Shown piece by piece: positions 8,678 to 18,632 of a DNA stretch of 45,962 bases. Below the pieces are notes generated by a model. It ran no database searches. It was not told the origin of the DNA and saw only the letters and a list, made by a program, of their open reading frames with translations. The DNA is from Leptolyngbyaceae cyanobacterium M33_DOE_097 (GTDB lineage Bacteria; Cyanobacteriota; Cyanobacteriia; Leptolyngbyales; Leptolyngbyaceae), in contig DVDV01000401.1 of assembly GCA_015296075.1 (NCBI GenBank), positions 1-45,962 of the forward strand, read 5' to 3'. How positions within the stretch are numbered: the first letter of the stretch is position 1; the number at the start of each line of letters is the position of its first letter. The translations under genes were made by a program, and so were the position numbers.

Positions 8678-9326
8678 ACCTGTAAACCTTGCCGTAGCTT
8701 TCAACGTTTGCCCCTGGCGGCGTAGCCACTGCCAGTACCGATCGCTAGAAAAGGTCAGACTCACGTCCATAGGCGATCGCCTTTGTAACCGTCGCCTCAC
8801 CCCACCCGTACTTTCTGTCCGAGATCGAAGCGTCAAACTTACAACCCGTACCGTTTGGCTAGCTACCCATTCAACACCCACCCACACCACCTTGCGGGGG
8901 TTGTAGGGGAGTAAGGCCCCTACAAGCGGGGGTGCGGGGGGAAGTCCCCCGCTCCGGCGGCTCCGCCGCCCCCAGATCTCCGCTTCACTCCAATCAAAAG
9001 CCCTTTTTTTAGAAAAGTTTTTTCCAACTCCAATACTGCCTAAAGGACTACAGATTTCCTCTTCTGACCCTAGATTAGCCCTGTCCTTAACCCCCGTTTT
9101 CGTCGAAGGTTTCGGCATTGGTGTTAAATGCTTAATGACACAACCCGTTCTGGTTTTTTCAAATCTGACAAAGAATAAAAAAGCAGTCACACGGTTTCAG
9201 CTCAAAAAGTAAACCCTTGAGCCATTCCTCCGCAACTGTTGAAATCAGCACTTGTTGAACCCTGCTGGCTCGCTACACTAAAAGAGAGTTCGATCTTCTT
9301 CTGCCCCTCTGAACTTTTCTTCACCT
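8678..9326. other. 649-base interval without a convincing gene
   Basis: The only long frame, on the minus strand, has a biased Arg/Pro/Gly-rich product typical of reading through GC-rich hairpin DNA, so I do not accept it. The interval holds the hairpin cluster at 8901-8968 and, near its end, the promoter region of uvrB (TACACT at about 9275 could be a -10 element). Confidence 0.5.
8901..8968. repeat. cluster of three GC-rich hairpins
   Basis: Three adjacent inverted repeats lie within 70 bases. TTGTAGGGG (8901-8909) pairs with CCCCTACAA (8917-8925). GCGGGGG (8934-8940) pairs with CCCCCGC (8946-8952). CGGCGG (8955-8960) pairs with CCGCCG (8963-8968). Base composition differs sharply from the surroundings. 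It looks like a small dispersed intergenic repeat of the kind common in filamentous cyanobacteria. Only one copy is in this window, so repetition is not proven here. Confidence 0.55.
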
Positions 9327-11330
9327 ATGGCGCATCAATTTGACATCCAGGCACCCTTTCAGCCAACAGGTGATCAACCCAAGGCCATTAAAGGGTTGAT
9401 TAAAAGCATTAACGCGGGTAACCGCTACCAGACCCTTCTCGGTGCAACCGGAACGGGAAAAACTCACACGATCGCCCGTACGATTGAAAAACTCGGTCGG
9501 CCAACGCTGCTGCTGGCACACAACAAAACCCTGGCAGCCCAGTTATGTAACGAGTTGCGCGAATTCTTCCCAAATAATGCGGTTGAGTACTTCATCAGTT
9601 ATTACGATTACTACCAGCCAGAGGCCTACATTCCCGTTACGGATACCTACATCGCGAAAACAGCCTCGATCAACGATGAGATTGACATGCTGCGCCACTC
9701 TGCCACGCGATCGCTGTTTGAGCGGCGGGATGTGATTGTCGTCGCCTCAATCAGCTGTATTTACGGTTTGGGGATTCCGTCAGAGTATCTCAAGGCTTCA
9801 ATTCCCTTGCGGGTGGGCGAAGAAAAAGACCCGCGCCAAATCATTCGCGATCTGGTCTCGGTGCAGTACACACGCAATGACCTCGATCTCGGACGCGGCA
9901 AGTTTCGTATCAAGGGCGATGTGCTGGAGATTGGGCCAGCCTACGAAGACCGGATTATTCGGGTTGAGTTTTTTGGCGAAGAGATTGAGGCGATCCGCTA
10001 CATTGACCCGGTTACGGGCGGCACGCTGCAAAGTATGGATGCGGTGAACGTTTATCCGGCGCGGCACTTTGTCACCCCAGAGGAGCGGTTGCTTGTCGCC
10101 TGCGATGCGATCGAGGCTGAACTTAAAGATCAACTCAAAGTCCTGGAAAGCGAAGGCAAGCTGCTCGAAGCCCAACGCTTAGAGCAACGCACCCGCTATG
10201 ACCTGGAAGTGTTACGCGAGGTCGGCTTCTGTAATGGCGTTGAAAACTATTCTCGGCATCTCGCAGGGCGAGAAGCAGGTGCCCCACCAGAATGTTTGTT
10301 AGATTACTTCCCGAAAGATTGGTTGCTGGTAATTGACGAGTCTCACGTTACGATTCCTCAGTTACGCGGCATGTATAACGGTGACCAATCGCGCAAGCGG
10401 GTCTTGATTGACCACGGGTTTCGCTTACCCAGCGCCGCTGACAACCGTCCCCTCAAAGCCGAGGAATTTTGGGACAAGGTGAACCAGTGCGTCTTCGTTT
10501 CAGCGACTCCGGGCGACTGGGAAATGGAGATTTCTGAGAAAAATGTGGTTGAGCAGGTGATTCGCCCGACGGGGGTGCTCGACCCGGAAGTGTTTGTGCG
10601 CCCCACTCAAGGTCAGGTTGATGATCTGTTGGGTGAAATTCAAGAACGGGTGCAGCGGCAAGAACGGGTTCTTGTGACCACCTTGACAAAACGGATGGCC
10701 GAAGATTTGACCGAGTACTTTCAAGATCGGGGGGTGCGAGTTCGCTATTTGCACTCTGAGATCAACTCAATTGAACGGATTGAGATTTTGCAAGACCTGC
10801 GCGAAGGCAGCTTTGATGTGTTAGTCGGTGTCAACCTGTTGCGAGAAGGACTTGACTTGCCCGAGGTGTCACTCGTTGCCATTTTAGATGCGGATAAGGA
10901 AGGGTATTTGCGAGCGGTGCGATCGCTAATTCAAACGATTGGTCGGGCGGCTCGTCACATCAACGGGCAAGCGATTCTCTATGCCGACAACATGACAGAC
11001 AGTATGGCGAAAGCGATCTCCGAGACAGAGCGCCGCCGCAAGATCCAGATGGAGTACAACGAAAAACACGGAATTGTGCCCCAACCGATCATCAAAAAGT
11101 CGAGCAACTCGATTCTTTCCTTTTTGGAGGTTTCTCGTCGCCTCAACTCACAGGAATTAGACAAAGCCTATGAGCATTCCGAAGACTTGTCCCTAGAAGA
11201 CATCCCTCAACTGATCACTCAGCTCGAAGCTCAGATGAAAGAATCCGCCAAAAAGCTTGATTTTGAGGAAGCGGCGAAGTACCGCGATCGCATCAAACAT
11301 TTGCGCGATAAACTGCTAGGGCGATCGTAG
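9327..11330 (+). CDS. uvrB: excinuclease ABC subunit B
   Basis: UvrB is the damage-verification helicase-like subunit of nucleotide excision repair. It is loaded by UvrA and recruits UvrC. Seen: Walker A GATGTGKT (39-46), the beta-hairpin segment [12 protein letters not shown] used to probe damaged DNA, the DESH form of the DEAD box (VIDESHV), the helicase C-terminal segment [29 protein letters not shown], and a C-terminal UVR domain ([24 protein letters not shown]) that contacts UvrC. The 667 residues are typical. The start [21 protein letters not shown] fits the family. It is followed on the same strand by a UvrD-type helicase, and the two together form a repair block. Confidence 0.97.
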   Translation: MAHQFDIQAPFQPTGDQPKAIKGLIKSINAGNRYQTLLGATGTGKTHTIARTIEKLGRPTLLLAHNKTLAAQLCNELREFFPNNAVEYFISYYDYYQPEAYIPVTDTYIAKTASINDEIDMLRHSATRSLFERRDVIVVASISCIYGLGIPSEYLKASIPLRVGEEKDPRQIIRDLVSVQYTRNDLDLGRGKFRIKGDVLEIGPAYEDRIIRVEFFGEEIEAIRYIDPVTGGTLQSMDAVNVYPARHFVTPEERLLVACDAIEAELKDQLKVLESEGKLLEAQRLEQRTRYDLEVLREVGFCNGVENYSRHLAGREAGAPPECLLDYFPKDWLLVIDESHVTIPQLRGMYNGDQSRKRVLIDHGFRLPSAADNRPLKAEEFWDKVNQCVFVSATPGDWEMEISEKNVVEQVIRPTGVLDPEVFVRPTQGQVDDLLGEIQERVQRQERVLVTTLTKRMAEDLTEYFQDRGVRVRYLHSEINSIERIEILQDLREGSFDVLVGVNLLREGLDLPEVSLVAILDADKEGYLRAVRSLIQTIGRAARHINGQAILYADNMTDSMAKAISETERRRKIQMEYNEKHGIVPQPIIKKSSNSILSFLEVSRRLNSQELDKAYEHSEDLSLEDIPQLITQLEAQMKESAKKLDFEEAAKYRDRIKHLRDKLLGRS

Positions 11331-11491
11331 GTTTAGCCAAGCACGGTTAAGTGGATTCAAAGTGCTTAACTCTTGACATCCCCTGGCGTGTGAGCGACCC
11401 AGCCACGTCCGATACTGAGCAGGCAATGGTAGTACACCAATACCTTTACCTGCCGCGATATACTAAGTGACCATGCGTGTCAGCCTTTCCT

Positions 11492-13852
11492 ATGTCTCAA
11501 ACGATTGACTTTCTTAGCAAACTCAACTCTTCTCAACGGCGTGCTGTTGAGCACTACTGTGGGCCTCTATTAGTTGTGGCTGGGGCAGGGTCGGGCAAGA
11601 CACGAGCGCTCACTTTTCGGATTGCCAACCTGGTTTTAACTCACCGCGTCGATCCTGAGAACATTCTGGCGGTGACGTTTACCAACAAAGCGGCCCGTGA
11701 GATGAAAGAGCGGATTGAGAAAATCTTTGCCGAGCAGCAAGCGCAAATAAAACATGGCAAATCGCTGGATCTGTTGCCAGCCGTTGAGCAGACCAAGCTG
11801 CGATCGCAAGCGTATAAGTCTTACACCAAAGACCTTTGGATTGGCACGTTTCACGCGCTTTGTGCCCGCATCCTCCGCTTTGACATTGAGAAGTATGAGG
11901 ATGCGAATGGTCGCAAATGGACGCGTAGTTTCTCGATTTTTGACGAATCAGACGTGCAAAGTCTGGTGAAGGATATTGTGGTCAACCAGCTCAACCTGGA
12001 TGACAAGAAGTTTGACCCGCGCTCAGTCCGTTATGCGATTAGCAATGCTAAGAACCAGGGCTGGTCGCCCGCCGATTTAGAACGGGAGCAACCCAACTAT
12101 CGCGGTCGGGTGATTAGCAACGTCTACGCCATGTATCAAGACGCTCTAGCCGCAAACAATGCGCTTGATTTTGACGACCTGATTCTTAAACCAGTCCAAC
12201 TGTTTCAACAAAACGAGCAGGTGCGGGCTTACTGGCACAACCGTTTCCGCCATGTGCTGGTAGATGAATATCAAGACACAAACCGGACTCAGTACGACTT
12301 GATTCGGCTATTGGTGACGAATGGAGAAGACACCCGCAAGTTTGATAAGTGGGAGTATCGCTCGGTGTTTGTGGTGGGCGATGCGGATCAATCCATTTAC
12401 TCGTTCCGGGCGGCTGACTTCACGATCTTGATGGATTTTCAGACCGATTTTGGCGATCGCCTACCGGATGACGACACCCGCAGCATGGTGAAGTTAGAGG
12501 AAAACTATCGCTCGACTGCAAACATTTTGGAAGCGGCGAACGCGCTGATCGACAACAACACTGAGCGCATTGACAAGGTGCTGAAGCCGACACGCGGCGA
12601 GGGAGAAACGATTGAGCTGCATCGGGCTGAAGATGAGGTGGCCGAAGCCGAGTTTGTTGCCGACCAGATGCAATGGTTGTCGCAAAAGCACCCCGAACTC
12701 GATTGGGGCAAGTTTGCTGTGTTGTATCGCACCAACGCCCAGTCGCGTGCGTTAGAAGAATCGATTCGGCGGCGCAACATCCCTTACAAAATTGTGGGCG
12801 GCTTGCGTTTCTACGATCGCAAAGAAATTAAGGATGTGTTGGCTTATCTACGGGCGATCGCGAATCCGGCTGACACGGTGAGCTTGATGCGGGTGATCAA
12901 CACACCACGGCGCGGCATTGGCAAAACCACTATTGAATCATTGTTAAAAGCGGCGCAAGAGTTAAATCAGCCACTCTGGGAAGTGATTACCGACGACACG
13001 CTGGTGAAAAGCGTGAGTGGTCGCGCGGCTAAAAGTGTGATGAGTTTTGCTCAGATTATTCAACGCTGGCGTGAACAGCTAGAAAATACCCCTGCCAATG
13101 AAATTTTGCAGGGCGTGCTGGATGACACAGGCTACGTCGAAGATCTGAAGGCGCAAAGTACGGATGAAGCCGAAGAACGCTTAGAAAACGTGGGTGAGCT
13201 TTACAACGCGATTCTTCAGTTTCAAGAAGAGAACGCAGATGACCAGAGCCTGACCGGATTTTTGGCCAACGCCTCCCTGTCTTCTGACCTCGACAACCTG
13301 GAAGAAGGCGAGCAAAAAGTTTCGCTGATGACGCTTCACTCCTCAAAAGGATTGGAGTTTCCAATTGTCTTTCTGGTTGGTCTAGAGCAAGGTCTATTCC
13401 CCAACTTTCGATCGCTCGAAGACCCAGCCGCGATCGAAGAAGAACGGCGACTCTGCTATGTGGGTATCACTCGTGCCAAGGATCGCTTGTTCATCTCCTA
13501 TGCGCGGGAACGCAGGCTCTATGGCAATCGGGAACCCGCCAGTGCATCTTTGTTCTTAGCCGAGCTACCGAAAGAGCTATTAAAGAGTAATGTGGCGGGC
13601 GCTTTACCGACCAAGTGGACAACGCCCGCGGGGGAGTTTCGCAAGCGCAACACAACAGAGGGCATGAATCGCCCTGGCACCCATGAGGATGACTGGAATG
13701 TGGGCGATCGCGTCATCCACCCAGCCCACGGAATTGGGCAAATTACTCACATCTTTGGTAAAGGCGACAAGATCTGCTTCGCTGCTAAATTTGCAGGTGT
13801 GACTCAAAAAATTATTGACCCCAAAGTCACCCCAATTCAAAAGGTGGAGTAA
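11492..13852 (+). CDS. pcrA: UvrD/PcrA-type ATP-dependent DNA helicase
   Basis: Superfamily 1A 3'-5' helicase acting in excision repair, mismatch repair and removal of proteins from DNA. Visible: the Q motif (LNSSQRRAV), Walker A AGAGSGKT (30-37), DEYQDTN (motif II), GDADQSIYSFRAAD (motif III), the VSLMTLHSSKGLEFPIVFLVGL segment (motif V), and EERRLCYVGITRAKDRL (motif VI). The C-terminus carries the PcrA-type Tudor-like module (VGDRVIHPAHGIGQI) known to bind RNA polymerase. The frame opens at a GTG at 11477; I prefer the ATG at 11492 (MSQTIDFLSKLN). The gap from uvrB is about 160 bases, so it may have its own promoter. Confidence 0.95.
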   Translation: MSQTIDFLSKLNSSQRRAVEHYCGPLLVVAGAGSGKTRALTFRIANLVLTHRVDPENILAVTFTNKAAREMKERIEKIFAEQQAQIKHGKSLDLLPAVEQTKLRSQAYKSYTKDLWIGTFHALCARILRFDIEKYEDANGRKWTRSFSIFDESDVQSLVKDIVVNQLNLDDKKFDPRSVRYAISNAKNQGWSPADLEREQPNYRGRVISNVYAMYQDALAANNALDFDDLILKPVQLFQQNEQVRAYWHNRFRHVLVDEYQDTNRTQYDLIRLLVTNGEDTRKFDKWEYRSVFVVGDADQSIYSFRAADFTILMDFQTDFGDRLPDDDTRSMVKLEENYRSTANILEAANALIDNNTERIDKVLKPTRGEGETIELHRAEDEVAEAEFVADQMQWLSQKHPELDWGKFAVLYRTNAQSRALEESIRRRNIPYKIVGGLRFYDRKEIKDVLAYLRAIANPADTVSLMRVINTPRRGIGKTTIESLLKAAQELNQPLWEVITDDTLVKSVSGRAAKSVMSFAQIIQRWREQLENTPANEILQGVLDDTGYVEDLKAQSTDEAEERLENVGELYNAILQFQEENADDQSLTGFLANASLSSDLDNLEEGEQKVSLMTLHSSKGLEFPIVFLVGLEQGLFPNFRSLEDPAAIEEERRLCYVGITRAKDRLFISYARERRLYGNREPASASLFLAELPKELLKSNVAGALPTKWTTPAGEFRKRNTTEGMNRPGTHEDDWNVGDRVIHPAHGIGQITHIFGKGDKICFAAKFAGVTQKIIDPKVTPIQKVE

Positions 13853-13905
13853 GCGGGCTAAGGGCAGCAGAAGAGCATGAGAGGCACACAGGCGGTGCTG
13901 CTGCT

Positions 13906-14397
13906 TTACTGGTCGGTCTGACTGTTTTTCTTCTGCTTGGCTTTCGCCATGCGCTTGCGTTGAGCCGCTCGGACTAATGCTTGCTCAACCGGAAAACCCG
14001 CCACAGGCACAACCTGGAATCGGCGTTCTTCTTCGAGCCGTTTGAGTTCGGTGTAATCGACCCAGTGGATGCAGTCAACCGGACAGGTGTCGATCGCCTC
14101 TTGAATCACCTCTTCGGTGTCACCGTCTTGGCGCACAACCCGCGATCGGCCATTGTCTGGCTCCATGTAGAAAGTGTTTCGCGCAACGTGGGCGCAATGC
14201 TTGCAGCCGATGCAGGTAATCTCATCGACATACACCCCTTTCTGCCGAAACACACCACCCAGCTCTGGCTCAAACCCGGAACGCTCAGGGGCATCGCGCA
14301 AAAAGGAGCCTAACTCAGGCTCTAGACCTGAACGAAAGGAGGCTGCCTCCCCCAATTCGTTAGAAGCAGCCTCATGAGAATTTACAAAATCAGACAT
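13906..14397 (-). CDS. bacterial-type ferredoxin with repeated N-terminal motif
   Basis: A small iron-sulfur electron carrier. The central domain has CIGCKHCAHVA and then CPVDCIHWVD, the cysteine pattern of a 4Fe-4S ferredoxin, here with one complete CxxCxxC...CP set plus an extra Cys. Before it a short motif occurs twice: RSGLEPELG and RSGFEPELGG, separated by FLRDAPE-type sequence. After it comes a basic tail (RKRMAKAKQKK). The 163 residues exceed a minimal ferredoxin. The start codon overlaps the stop of the Ycf35 gene (TAATG, sharing base 14397), so the two are translationally coupled, and the electron partner is probably linked to Ycf35 function. Confidence 0.88.
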   Translation of the reverse strand: MSDFVNSHEAASNELGEAASFRSGLEPELGSFLRDAPERSGFEPELGGVFRQKGVYVDEITCIGCKHCAHVARNTFYMEPDNGRSRVVRQDGDTEEVIQEAIDTCPVDCIHWVDYTELKRLEEERRFQVVPVAGFPVEQALVRAAQRKRMAKAKQKKNSQTDQ

Positions 14398-14783
14398 TAC
14401 GCACTCCAGCGTTGCAGCACCAGGCGAATGGAACCATCTGCGTTTTGTTGCTGTTCAGAGACTTGGAAACCCTGCTGAGTCGTCTCGGTCAACACGGTGT
14501 GGTAAGCATACCGTTGAGTGACTTTGCTGAGAAAGCGGTCAACATTCCAGGTTTGCTTCCAATATTGCAGATCAGCAACTAGCTCATATTCAGTGCCGTT
14601 CCACCGGAAGCCGATGTCGTATCCGTTATCTTGCTCAATCGCGACATCTGCCGTTTGAGTTAACCCTTGGTAACCCCGAACTTCACGGGGACCCGACTTC
14701 CAATCAACACCAAGGTCAGTAAGAGCGGCTTGTAAAGAAGTAAGGTTACGAATTTGAGTTTTTATCTGGCTGAAATGGGACAT
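14397..14783 (-). CDS. ycf35: Ycf35-like DUF1257 protein
   Basis: Starts MSHFSQIKTQIRNL, continues with LTDLGVDWK and an RGYQG segment, and ends in a domain with FRWNGTEYELVADLQYW. This is the DUF1257 family, encoded as ycf35 in some algal plastid genomes and widespread in cyanobacteria. Its biochemical function is not established. I use the ATG at 14783; the frame extends to 14810 but homologues begin with MSHFS. It is the middle gene of a DUF2997 - Ycf35 - ferredoxin operon, 39 bases from the former and overlapping the latter by one base. That points to a redox-linked role; the inference rests on gene order only. Confidence 0.88.
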   Translation of the reverse strand: MSHFSQIKTQIRNLTSLQAALTDLGVDWKSGPREVRGYQGLTQTADVAIEQDNGYDIGFRWNGTEYELVADLQYWKQTWNVDRFLSKVTQRYAYHTVLTETTQQGFQVSEQQQNADGSIRLVLQRWSA

Positions 14784-14822
14784 AGCAGTTTTTACACAAT
14801 CAGAGGACAAAAGGAGTAAAAG

Positions 14823-15032
14823 CTACCACTCGCTGTAAGTAGCACGGGTTTGAACAACAGAAGTTTGATGAGCTTCTTGAGCAAAATATTCAGATGTTGA
14901 TTCTTGACTGACGACGCGGCCCAACTGCGCCTCGATCGCGGCTGTCACCTCCGTACACGAAGAACCGACAATGCCAGTCACCTTCTCCTCAACGCGACCA
15001 TCCGGATGAATAATGAACTCTAACGTTTCCAT
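14823..15032 (-). CDS. DUF2997 family small protein
   Basis: A 69-residue protein beginning METLEFIIHPDGRVEEKVTG, which matches the DUF2997 pattern (a short acidic protein with a HPDGRV-type turn and one Cys in GSSCTEVT). It is the first gene of the operon with Ycf35 and a ferredoxin. Function is unknown. The conserved company suggests a partner or substrate of the Ycf35 protein. No strong Shine-Dalgarno was noticed. Confidence 0.82.
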   Translation of the reverse strand: METLEFIIHPDGRVEEKVTGIVGSSCTEVTAAIEAQLGRVVSQESTSEYFAQEAHQTSVVQTRATYSEW

Positions 15033-15484
15033 GCTTTCGCGATCGCTAGTGAACGACGAGATGATACGTCAACCAATTCAACAGTCTCAAAATGATTCTG
15101 ATGCGCCTTACCTGTTTAGCTTACCGAAAGTTGATAAACCTGACAAAATCGTAACAACTTCGTTACGAAAGTATGGAGAGGCTTGGGTGACAACTCAGTT
15201 ATTTGTCAGTTTCGCTTAACTTGCTAAGGCAGTCAAGCTGAGAAGGGCATAGGTTTAATCGTTACAGAACTTTACTAAAGGCGCATGCAGCCCATTTTTC
15301 TTTGAGTCCAGGAGTTATAGGCATCTATTAATAGAGAGATTCAAATGCAATCTTCTAAAACAATCGATGAAAAATAGGGGTGTTACAAATGTCAAACGGT
15401 CGAATCTTAAGAATTTTAGTTGCGTCCTCAGGGTAGGTTTACAGCGATAATAATCTCCTGCTTTTAGATTTGGAACAATTGCAA
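15033..15484. other. divergent intergenic region, 452 bases
   Basis: Separates the minus-strand DUF2997 operon from the plus-strand oxidoreductase and must hold both promoters. It is AT-rich towards the right. I see no gene and no strong hairpin. A 68-codon plus-strand frame overlapping the DUF2997 start has no protein-like features. Confidence 0.5.
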
Positions 15485-16516
15485 ATGGCTCTTACTCAAA
15501 ATCAACCTGTACCTTCTACCACCCTCTCTTCTGTGACTCCTTACCGTGTGGGCGTGCTTGGTTTTGGTGGCTTGGGGCAAGCAGCCGCTCGTGTTCTTTC
15601 CCAAAAGCAAGAGATGCGCTGGGTGGCTGCCGCTGATCACAAGGGTTTTGCGGCTAATCCAAACGGGCTAGATCTAACAAGCTGTGTCGCAACCTATCAA
15701 GCTGAGGGAAGTCTGGGTTACTTAGAGACGGATGGGGCACTCAGCCAGGACAGCATTCCCGCATTAATTCGTTCGGCAACAGTTGATGGCTATTTCCTGG
15801 CCTTGCCCAACTTGCCCAACACCTTCATGGCGTCGGTTGCCCAACAATTTATTGAGTCGGGTTGGCGTGGGGTACTGGTCGATGCAATTAAGCGAACCAG
15901 TGCGGTTGAGCAGTTATTAGCAATGCAAAAAGACTTGGCTGCTGCTGGCATTACCTACATGACAGGCTGTGGTGCCACTCCGGGGTTGTTGACTGCTGCC
16001 GCTGCGATCGCCGCGCAGAGCTACGCCGAGATCCACAATGTCAAGATTACGTTTGGGGTGGGCATTGCTAACTGGGAAGCCTACCGCGCCACAATTCGCG
16101 AAGATATTGGTCATCTGCCTGGCTACACCGTTGAGATGGCACGTGCCATGACGGATGCAGAGGTTGAGGCATTACTGGATCGCACCGACGGGATCCTCAC
16201 CTTAGAGAATATGGAACATGCTGACGACATTATGCTGGAGTTGGCTGGTATCTGCGATCGCGATCGGGTGACAGTCGGTGGGGTCGTTGATACGCGCAAT
16301 CCGAAAAAGCCACTCAGCACCAATGTGCAAGTCACAGGCCGCACCTTTGAAGGCAAGATTTCAACTCATACTTTCACCTTGGGAGATGAGACGAGCATGG
16401 CCGCGAATGTCTGTGGTCCGGCTTTTGGCTATCTCAAAGCCGGGATGGAACTGCATCGGCGTGGCATCTATGGCATTTTTACAGCCGCAGAAGTAATGCC
16501 TAAGTTTGTTCGATAA
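15485..16516 (+). CDS. saccharopine dehydrogenase-like NAD(P)-binding oxidoreductase
   Basis: The N-terminus carries a Rossmann dinucleotide-binding motif ([19 protein letters not shown]). A catalytic or dimerisation domain follows, with the conserved [15 protein letters not shown] and a C-terminal [21 protein letters not shown] segment. It resembles proteins annotated in cyanobacteria as saccharopine dehydrogenase-like oxidoreductases; the actual substrate is not known. I chose the ATG at 15485 (MALTQNQ) over the TTG at 15470. It stands alone on the plus strand and is followed by a terminator-like hairpin. Full length, no damage seen. Confidence 0.8.
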   Translation: MALTQNQPVPSTTLSSVTPYRVGVLGFGGLGQAAARVLSQKQEMRWVAAADHKGFAANPNGLDLTSCVATYQAEGSLGYLETDGALSQDSIPALIRSATVDGYFLALPNLPNTFMASVAQQFIESGWRGVLVDAIKRTSAVEQLLAMQKDLAAAGITYMTGCGATPGLLTAAAAIAAQSYAEIHNVKITFGVGIANWEAYRATIREDIGHLPGYTVEMARAMTDAEVEALLDRTDGILTLENMEHADDIMLELAGICDRDRVTVGGVVDTRNPKKPLSTNVQVTGRTFEGKISTHTFTLGDETSMAANVCGPAFGYLKAGMELHRRGIYGIFTAAEVMPKFVR

Positions 16517-16672
16517 GAGGGGCTTGCTTGCCACTTTATGGCTAGAGGAGGAGTTAAAGCAGTAATGCCGCAATTTATGCTTGAGGGCCAAGCTTCTTTG
16601 GGCAAGTTTAAGAAAATGCGTCCTGTTTTCTAAAATTTTTTTAGAGAGCTAATTTGCGACCTAATCGGATGT

Positions 16673-16722
16673 CCGACCTTTGAGAGAAGCCTCTGAGGGG
16701 TCGGGCACCATACTGGTTTTTT
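16673..16722 (+). terminator. probable terminator after the oxidoreductase
   Basis: CCGACC (16673-16678) pairs with GGTCGG (16699-16704), and inside it GAGAG/CTCT adds pairs. A run of six T follows at 16717-16722, 12 bases after the stem. The spacing to the T-run is longer than ideal. Confidence 0.4.
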
Positions 16723-16790
16723 AAACACCTGGGGGATAATTCTTAGTATGGGTTCGTGTATCTACCCTTGTTACGAATTAACTTTACTTC

Positions 16791-18632
16791 ATGGTTGCGC
16801 CACTTCCTTCAGGAACCCTTCTTCGGCAGAAATATGTGATTCAGCAACTGCTGGGTCAAGGAGGTTTTGGACGAACCTACCTGGCAATCGATCAAGAACG
16901 GTTTAATGAACTGTGCGTGATTAAGGAACTCACTATTCCTTATCATGATGAAGCAATGATTGCTAAGTCCAAAGCGCTGTTTCACCGAGAAGCGAGTACT
17001 CTCTATCAAATTGATCATCCTCAAATCCCCCGTTTTTGGGCTGCTTTTGAAGATGAAAATCGGTTCTTCTTAGTGCAAAGTTACATCGAGGGGCAAACCT
17101 ATCGGCAGTTGCTCAGCGATCGCCTCAAGCACGGTCGCACCTTTTCAGAAATGGAGGTGTTGCACCTGCTCAATCAATTGTTGCCAGTGCTGAGCTATAT
17201 CCACAGTTTGAAGGTGGTGCATCGAGACATCACACCCGAAAACATCATTCGCCACATTGCTCAGACAAAAACAACTCCGACCACGCAGCTTCAATCTGAG
17301 ATCCCAGTCCTGATTGATTTTGGCGCGGTTAAAGAAGCAACGAACCACTGGTTTCTTGCCTCAATGACTACTCGGGTTGGGAAGGTTGGCTATGCCCCAC
17401 CGGAGCAACTCCAGACTGGGATGGTAACGCCTAGCAGTGATTTATACTCGCTGGGGGCGACCTGTTTAGTGCTATTAACGGGGCAAGAACCGCGTAAGCT
17501 CATTGACGGTGAAACGCTGAATTGGCGTTGGGATGCGTGCCGTGGCGTCCGAGATGAGGTGATCATGTTGCTGAATCGGATGCTGGCCGTTTATCCGGGC
17601 GATCGCTACCCTGCGGCGGATGCCGTCTTAGCTGATCTACAGCCGTTGCTGGAAACGGTTCACCAACCCGTCAGGCCTGTCATTGCTAAGCCGTCTGTGA
17701 TCGGTTCCAATCGAGCGACGCCCCGCAGGTCAGACCAACGTGTCTCGCAGCCCAAAAGCAGCAATGAACCACCGTCTAAGCAACCTTACTCAGGTCGCCG
17801 TTCATCGCCCTGGCGGTTAGGGGTGATCGCGGCTAGTTTGGCGATCGTAGGGGCAGCTGTTCCCGTGGTTTGGCGACTGCTATCACCGTTGCCAGATAGC
17901 GGCGATGCAGTCTGGATATCAGGTCAGAGAGTTCCCCGCTCTGAAATCTCTCGCATTATTGACTCGCAAACCCCACAAAGTCGAGCAGCGTTGAAGTCTC
18001 GAACGGGGCCAGTGGTTGTGTTACCAGCGCAAGTGTTAGAGATTCCAGCAGAGCGTGTCTCAACCAACGTGCAGGGCAACCTGGCGGAGGGGCAAGCGCA
18101 GCCATATTTGCTGCGCATCAACCAGGGGCAGATTGCAACTGTGAGTTTAGAGGGTGAGCATGTATCGATGAACCTGCTTCGCTCAAACCAGCAGCCAGTG
18201 GATAATGCCGCGACTCAAACCCAAAATTGGACTGGTCAGATCCCTGCGACCGACGATTACACGATTCAGGTGAATGGCAAGGGGCAATACGTACTCGAAG
18301 TGACAGTCACACCGTTTAACCGCCCCAGCCAAGAACAAACGCAGCGGATTCAGCTGACACAGGGACGCAATGGCACAACCGTGACGGGGCAACTCAATGC
18401 CGCTCAGATTCAGCGGTATCTGGTCCGTGCCAAACGGGGACAACTGATGCGCGTCAAACTGTTAGAAGGCAAGGCCCAAATCACAGCGATCGCGCCTTCT
18501 GGTCAGCCAATTAATCAAGAGAAGCCAAACCTGACCGAATGGCAGGGCGCTTTACCTCAAGATGGGGATTATGTGATTGAGTTGACCGCTGAACAGCCTG
18601 AGAGCTATGCCTTGTTAGTAGAAGTGTATTAA
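16791..18632 (+). CDS. Hanks-type Ser/Thr protein kinase with extracytoplasmic C-terminal domains
   Basis: The N-terminal kinase domain (about 15-285) has the glycine loop LGQGGFG (21-27), the ATP-binding lysine K45 in VIKEL, catalytic-loop H144-R-D-I-T-P-E-N151, and D176-F-G178. Thr148 stands where most kinases have Lys; non-Lys residues here occur in other cyanobacterial kinases, so activity is not excluded. The APPEQ motif follows DFG. A basic/Ser-rich linker leads to one transmembrane helix (about 342-364). The outer part holds two beta-rich repeats (beginning NLAEGQAQPYLLR and GQLNAAQIQRYLVR) resembling bacterial pre-peptidase C-terminal domains. This looks like a membrane receptor kinase with an external sensor. 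Confidence 0.88.
   Translation: MVAPLPSGTLLRQKYVIQQLLGQGGFGRTYLAIDQERFNELCVIKELTIPYHDEAMIAKSKALFHREASTLYQIDHPQIPRFWAAFEDENRFFLVQSYIEGQTYRQLLSDRLKHGRTFSEMEVLHLLNQLLPVLSYIHSLKVVHRDITPENIIRHIAQTKTTPTTQLQSEIPVLIDFGAVKEATNHWFLASMTTRVGKVGYAPPEQLQTGMVTPSSDLYSLGATCLVLLTGQEPRKLIDGETLNWRWDACRGVRDEVIMLLNRMLAVYPGDRYPAADAVLADLQPLLETVHQPVRPVIAKPSVIGSNRATPRRSDQRVSQPKSSNEPPSKQPYSGRRSSPWRLGVIAASLAIVGAAVPVVWRLLSPLPDSGDAVWISGQRVPRSEISRIIDSQTPQSRAALKSRTGPVVVLPAQVLEIPAERVSTNVQGNLAEGQAQPYLLRINQGQIATVSLEGEHVSMNLLRSNQQPVDNAATQTQNWTGQIPATDDYTIQVNGKGQYVLEVTVTPFNRPSQEQTQRIQLTQGRNGTTVTGQLNAAQIQRYLVRAKRGQLMRVKLLEGKAQITAIAPSGQPINQEKPNLTEWQGALPQDGDYVIELTAEQPESYALLVEVY

Noticed and set aside
8636-9190. 184-codon minus-strand frame
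   Set aside because: Its product comes largely from GC-rich hairpin DNA (Arg/Pro/Gly-rich), overlaps the end of the GNAT gene and has no homologue-like segment.
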